DNA of 10,289 nucleotides from an uncultured Sutterella sp. (GTDB lineage: Bacteria > Pseudomonadota > Gammaproteobacteria > Burkholderiales > Burkholderiaceae_F), in the NCBI GenBank assembly GCA_905202595.1, contig CAJKSP010000061.1, positions 1 through 10,289 of the forward strand, written 5' to 3'. Under the pieces are notes generated by a model. It was not told where the DNA came from. It was given only the letters and a program-made list of their open reading frames with translations, and did not search any database. The translations under genes were made by a program, and so were the position numbers. Below are positions 5,139-10,289 of this stretch, in pieces. Positions within the stretch are counted from its first letter, which is position 1; every line of letters starts with the position of its first letter.

Positions 5139-6374
5139 ATGACTCGTCGTGTGGTTGTGACCGGCCTCGGCATGGTCTCTCCTCTTGGCAACGATCTTTC
5201 TTCGAGCTGGCAGGCTGCGCTGCGCGGCGAAAGCGGCGTTGAAGCCGTCACCACCTTTGACGCCTCCTCGCTCGGCAGCCGCATCGCCGGCACCGTGAAG
5301 GGCTTCGATGCATCGAAGTACCTCGGCGTGAAGGAAGTGCGCCGCTTCGACCGCTTCGTGCACTTCGGCGTTGCCGCCGGCCTCATGGCGCTCGAGGATT
5401 CCGGGCTCGAGATCACCGAAGAGTTTGCGCCTGAAATCGGCGTAGCGATCGGCGCCGGCATCGGCGGCATCCCCGTCATCTGCGCAAATTACGATGCGAT
5501 GAAGGAGCGCGGCCCCCGCCGCATTTCGCCCTTCATGATCCCGGGCTGCATCATCAATATGACGAGCGGCCAGCTCGCCATCATGAAGAACCTGAAGGGC
5601 CCGAACATTGCGCACGTCACGGCCTGCTCGACGGGCCTGCATTCGATCGGCGAAGCGATGCACATCATCCGCCGCGGCGATGCGACCGCCATGGTGGCGG
5701 GCGGCTGCGAGTCGACGATTCATCCCCTCGCGATGGGCGCCTTCGACGCCATGCATGCGCTCTCGCGCCGCAACGACGATCCGAAGACGGCCTCCCGTCC
5801 GTTTGACATGGACCGCGACGGCTTTGTGATGGGCGAGGGCGCCGGCGTCGTCGTTCTTGAAGAGCTCGAGCACGCCAAGGCGCGCGGCGCGAAGATCTAC
5901 GCCGAAGTCGTCGGCTACGGCCTCACGGGCGACGCCTTCCACATCACGACGCCCTCGACCGACGGCCCCGCCCGCTGCATGCGCATGGCGCTTCGCAACG
6001 CCGGCCTCAATCCCGAGGACATCGACTACCTCAACGCGCACGGCACTTCCACGTCTGTGGGCGATGCCAACGAAGTGAAGGCCATCAAGGAAGTCTTCGG
6101 CGACCACGCCAAGAAGATCGTCGTCAATTCGACGAAGTCCATGACGGGCCACCTTCTCGGCGGCGCCGGTGGCGTGGAGTCCGTCTTCACGATCATGGCG
6201 GTCAAGAATCAGGTTTCGCCCCCGACGATCAACGTCTTCCATCAGGATCCGGCCTGCGACGTCGACGTCTGCGCCAACGAAGCGCGCGACATGACGATCC
6301 GTGCGGCGATGAAGAATTCGTTCGGCTTCGGCGGCACGAATTCCACCGTGATCTACAAGCGCTTCGAGGACTGA
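5139..6374 (+). CDS. fabF: Beta-ketoacyl-ACP synthase II
   Basis: FabF condenses malonyl-ACP with acyl-ACP to lengthen the chain. The 411-residue protein begins RRVVVTGLGMVSPLG, as most FabF proteins do. The active-site residues are Cys163 in TACSTG, His301 in NAHGTST and His338 in KSMTGHLLG, with Lys333 also in place; this is the Cys-His-His set of elongating synthases. FGFGGTN near the C-terminus is also typical. It is close to the E. coli length of 413. The ribosome binding site is weak (GGAA at 5127-5130). A probable partial terminator lies upstream, so fabF may be made at a lower level than acpP. No convincing promoter of its own was found. Confidence 0.97.
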   Translation: MTRRVVVTGLGMVSPLGNDLSSSWQAALRGESGVEAVTTFDASSLGSRIAGTVKGFDASKYLGVKEVRRFDRFVHFGVAAGLMALEDSGLEITEEFAPEIGVAIGAGIGGIPVICANYDAMKERGPRRISPFMIPGCIINMTSGQLAIMKNLKGPNIAHVTACSTGLHSIGEAMHIIRRGDATAMVAGGCESTIHPLAMGAFDAMHALSRRNDDPKTASRPFDMDRDGFVMGEGAGVVVLEELEHAKARGAKIYAEVVGYGLTGDAFHITTPSTDGPARCMRMALRNAGLNPEDIDYLNAHGTSTSVGDANEVKAIKEVFGDHAKKIVVNSTKSMTGHLLGGAGGVESVFTIMAVKNQVSPPTINVFHQDPACDVDVCANEARDMTIRAAMKNSFGFGGTNSTVIYKRFED

Positions 6375-6678
6375 TCGGCTGATCGTTCCCTCACGAAGCA
6401 GCGCGGAGCGCCGGCCTCGGGCAGCAGTCCGAAGCGGCGCTCTATTCGTATGGAGGCGGCAGAAAACTGCGGCGCGCCTGAGGCGCTTGCTAAAATGAGC
6501 GCTCCCTGCCCGACAGCCGGCCGATCCGCCGCATGCTTTCATCTGCGCGCTTGAGCCGCGTCCTGCGATGCGCTCGAGCGCTTTTGCTTGCGGGCGGACC
6601 GCATTCCGGCGCCCGCGGGCTTTGCCGCTGCTTTTGGCGCCGCAGCTTCTCCAGCAGGAGTCCCATTTCATTTCGACG
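6375..6678 (+). other. Non-coding fabF-lepA spacer with hairpin and promoter
   Basis: A gap of 304 bases. GAGCGCC (6406-6412) pairs with GGCGCTC (6436-6442), with a smaller stem inside; the following bases are not a proper T run, so this is at best a weak terminator of fabF. An extended -10 element lies at 6488-6496. The rest (6497-6655) is GC-rich with no gene I can support. The lepA frame is open back to 6568, but that extension lacks the look of LepA sequence. Confidence 0.6.
6488..6496 (+). promoter_or_regulatory. Possible extended -10 promoter of lepA
   Basis: TG (6488-6489), one base, then TAAAAT (6491-6496) form an extended -10 element of the same form as the one before rpmF. There is no good -35 element. 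It would give a leader of about 175 bases and could drive lepA-lepB-rnc. Confidence 0.45.
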
Positions 6679-8475
<1,797 letters not shown>

Positions 8476-8480
8476 GCGCA

Positions 8481-8549
8481 GTCTCAAGCGCCGAGCGACA
8501 TCAAGGCGGCAGGCGCGAACGGCTTCGCGCAGCCGCCTGCAGCTGAGAC
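8481..8549 (+). other. Long stem-loop between lepA and lepB
   Basis: AGGCGGC (8504-8510) pairs with GCCGCCT (8532-8538), and inside it GCGCGAA (8513-8519) pairs with TTCGCGC (8524-8530) around CGGC, so 14 pairs are broken only by a small internal loop. GTCTCA (8481-8486) and TGAGAC (8544-8549) could close it. No T run follows. It ends nine bases before the lepB ribosome binding site (AAGGA, 8558-8562). A rod of this kind could be an RNase III processing site, which would be apt as rnc is in the same cluster; that is inference. Confidence 0.6.
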
Positions 8550-8568
8550 AGAACATTAAGGACGCACT

Positions 8569-9459
8569 ATGAACGTCGCGCTCATTCTCTTCATCCTCAC
8601 GGTCGTCACCGGCCTCTTCTGGATTGCCGACCGCACCACCTTCAAGCCGGCGCGCCAGCGCGCGGCCGACAAGGCCGCCGCCGACTTCGAGCGCGCGAAC
8701 CGCGAAGCGCTCGACCGCGGCGAGCCCTCGGTTGTCGACGAGCGCCGCGACATCTACGAAAAGGCGATGCGCCAGCCCTGGTGGCTCGAGTACACGGCGG
8801 GCCTCTTCCCCGTGATCCTCATCGTCTTCCTGCTGCGCAGCTTTCTCTTCGAGCCCTTCCGCATTCCGTCGGGCTCGATGCTGCCGACGCTGCATGTCGG
8901 CGACTTCATCCTCGTCAACAAGTTCGACTACGGCCTGCGGCTGCCCGTCACGAACACGAAGGTGATCGAAGTGGGCGCGCCCAAGCGCGGCGACGTCGTC
9001 GTCTTCCGCTACCCGGTCGACACGAGCGTCGACTTCATCAAGCGCATCGTGGGCGTGCCGGGCGACCGCGTCGAGTACCGCGACAAGGTGCTCTACATCA
9101 ACGGCGTCGAGCAGAAGCAGACGAATCCGACGGACTTCGTCGATCCGACGAATCTCGTCACGCTCGAGCAGAAGGACGAGGCGCTTGGCGACGTGAATCA
9201 TATGATTGCGCTCGACCACCGCCGTCCGTCGTGGGTGCCGCTTCAGGGCATCATCAAGAAGGAGCGCACGTGCGAGTACAACGACCGCGGCTTCGTCTGC
9301 ACGGTGCCTGACGGCCACTATTTCGTCATGGGCGACAACCGCGACAACAGCGAGGACAGCCGCTACTGGGGCTTCGTGCCCGACGAGAACCTCGTCGGCC
9401 GCGCCGTCCTCATCTGGGCGAATTTCGGCGACATGAGCCGCATCGGCACGTTCCGCTGA
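8569..9459 (+). CDS. lepB: Signal peptidase I
   Basis: LepB is an inner-membrane serine protease that removes signal peptides from exported proteins on the outer face of the membrane. The 296-residue protein has two predicted membrane segments (about 3-19 and 78-92) joined by a charged loop, as in the E. coli type. The Ser-Lys dyad is Ser103 in PSGSMLPTL and Lys158 in DFIKRIVGVPGD. GDNRDNSEDSRYWG (256-269) is the conserved C-terminal box. Cys235 and Cys244 may form the disulfide seen in E. coli LepB. AAGGA at 8558-8562 is a good ribosome binding site six bases from the start. The order lepA-lepB-rnc is standard for proteobacteria. Confidence 0.97.
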   Translation: MNVALILFILTVVTGLFWIADRTTFKPARQRAADKAAADFERANREALDRGEPSVVDERRDIYEKAMRQPWWLEYTAGLFPVILIVFLLRSFLFEPFRIPSGSMLPTLHVGDFILVNKFDYGLRLPVTNTKVIEVGAPKRGDVVVFRYPVDTSVDFIKRIVGVPGDRVEYRDKVLYINGVEQKQTNPTDFVDPTNLVTLEQKDEALGDVNHMIALDHRRPSWVPLQGIIKKERTCEYNDRGFVCTVPDGHYFVMGDNRDNSEDSRYWGFVPDENLVGRAVLIWANFGDMSRIGTFR

Positions 9460-9492
9460 GCGGGCGCCTGCTCTTGGGTTTCTGCCGCTTCA

Positions 9493-9510
9493 GCCCCGCT
9501 TCGGCGGGGC
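9493..9510 (+). other. UUCG-capped hairpin upstream of rnc
   Basis: GCCCCGC (9493-9499) pairs perfectly with GCGGGGC (9504-9510) around a TTCG loop closed by C-G, a very stable tetraloop. No T run follows. It ends 17 bases before the rnc start, and its right arm holds the only purine-rich stretch that could act as a ribosome binding site. Confidence 0.65.
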
Positions 9511-9527
9511 GCAACTCTTTGATCAAG

Positions 9528-10220
9528 ATGCTTGACTTATCCATTCTCGAAGAGCGCATCGGCTACCGTTTCAAGGACCGAAAGCTCCTGCGGCGCGCAG
9601 TGACGCACCGCAGCTATGCCGCCGAGCACAACGAGCGGCTCGAGTTTCTCGGGGACTCCGTCCTCAACTGCGTGATCGGCTACGCGCTCTTCCTGCGCGA
9701 CCAGCACTTCACCGAAGGCGAGCTCTCGCGCGTGCGCGCGAACCTCGTCTGCGAGAAGACGCTGCACGAAATCGCGCTGCGCCTCAACATTTCGGACTTC
9801 CTCTTCATGGGCGAAGGCGAGCTCAAGACCGGCGGCGCGCACCGCGCCTCGATTCTGGCCGATGCCATGGAGGCGATCTTCGGCGCAGTCTTCCGCGAAG
9901 CGGGCTTTGACGAGGCGCAGGCGGTCGTGCTGCGCGTCTACGAGCCCATCCTCACGAAGCTCACGCCGGAAACCTTCAGCAAGGATCCGAAGACGCGGCT
10001 GCAGGAGATGCTTCAGGGCGCGCATCTGCCGCGCCCCGAGTATGCGATTCTGGCGGCGACGGGCGCAGCGCACGAGCGCTCGTTCGAGTGCGAGTGCCGC
10101 ATTGAGGCGCTTGACATCGCGACGACCGGCCGGGCGAGCTCGCGCCGCGCGGCCGAGCAGGCGGCGGCCGAGCTTGCCATCCCGATGGCGTCCGAGCGCA
10201 TCGGCGCTGCGCACAGCTGA
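9528..10220 (+). CDS. rnc: Ribonuclease III
   Basis: RNase III cuts double-stranded RNA and processes rRNA precursors and some mRNAs. The 230-residue protein (E. coli 226) has the signature NERLEFLGDS (35-44). The metal-binding and catalytic residues Glu36, Glu39, Asp43, Glu63, Asp112 and Glu115 match E. coli Glu38, Glu41, Asp45, Glu65, Asp114 and Glu117. The double-stranded RNA-binding domain runs from about 152 (KDPKTRLQE) to 217, ending in the SSRRAAEQAAAE motif. The frame is open back to 9474; homology favours 9528, but a TTG at 9519 is also possible. Neither has a clear ribosome binding site. It follows lepB by 68 bases. Confidence 0.96.
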   Translation: MLDLSILEERIGYRFKDRKLLRRAVTHRSYAAEHNERLEFLGDSVLNCVIGYALFLRDQHFTEGELSRVRANLVCEKTLHEIALRLNISDFLFMGEGELKTGGAHRASILADAMEAIFGAVFREAGFDEAQAVVLRVYEPILTKLTPETFSKDPKTRLQEMLQGAHLPRPEYAILAATGAAHERSFECECRIEALDIATTGRASSRRAAEQAAAELAIPMASERIGAAHS

Positions 10221-10260
10221 TGTCCGTGCGCCCCATTCAATCGACGACGAGGAATCTGCG

Positions 10261-10289
10261 ATGACCGAAGAGCTCGAGAAGAAGGCAGC
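10261..10289 (+). CDS. Start of a further gene, probably GTPase Era (partial)
   Basis: Only the first nine codons and part of the tenth are in the window, too few to recognise a family. The start ATG has a strong ribosome binding site, GAGGAA at 10248-10253, seven bases upstream. In most proteobacteria the gene after rnc is era, which encodes a GTPase of 30S subunit assembly. The visible residues, MTEELEKKA, would be an N-terminal extension ahead of the GTPase domain. The identity rests on gene order only. Confidence 0.5.

Noticed and set aside
6406..6442. Intrinsic terminator of fabF
   Set aside because: The hairpin is real, but the bases after it (TATTCGTATG) do not form a T run, so it is noted only as a hairpin.

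Overview
The window is a GC-rich stretch of bacterial chromosome of proteobacterial type. The protein sequences and the cluster content (rpmF, fabHDG-acpP-fabF, lepA-lepB-rnc) fit a betaproteobacterium of the order Burkholderiales. A gut lineage such as Sutterellaceae is possible, but that is a guess from memory of sequence style and was not tested. Everything recognisable is core housekeeping. I see no mobile element, phage gene, CRISPR array, toxin-antitoxin pair or defence gene.

Positions 1-800 hold a tRNA cluster: a truncated tRNA-Gly(GCC) at the left edge, tRNA-Cys(GCA), tRNA-Gly(GCC), tRNA-Leu(TAA), and two more tRNA-Gly(GCC). The Gly genes are identical wherever they can be compared. 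Three intrinsic terminators and one fully consensus sigma70-type promoter split the cluster into separate transcription units. Positions 800-1435 hold rpmF (ribosomal protein L32) with an extended -10 promoter candidate, followed by a structured untranslated stretch ending in a strong intrinsic terminator.

Positions 1575-6374 are the fatty-acid synthesis cluster, in order fabH, fabD, fabG, acpP, fabF, all on the plus strand. FabH starts chains from malonyl-ACP, FabD makes malonyl-ACP, FabG reduces the ketoacyl product, AcpP carries the chain and FabF elongates it. plsX, which usually sits between rpmF and fabH, is missing here, and yceD is not found upstream of rpmF. acpP has a long structured leader, preceded by a perfect 16-bp palindrome that overlaps a possible -10 element. 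A hairpin with a T tract lies between acpP and fabF.

Positions 6375-10289 carry lepA (elongation factor 4), lepB (signal peptidase I), rnc (RNase III) and the first ten codons of a further gene, which by gene order is probably era. The spacers before lepB and rnc hold strong hairpins, a plausible setting for RNase III processing and autoregulation.

The window contains no clearly new multi-gene system. The points most worth following up are the palindrome and structured leader at acpP, the structured rpmF-fabH spacer, the Asn-to-Asp change in the FabG catalytic tetrad, and the lost plsX/yceD synteny. All RNA structures were paired by eye and not computed.
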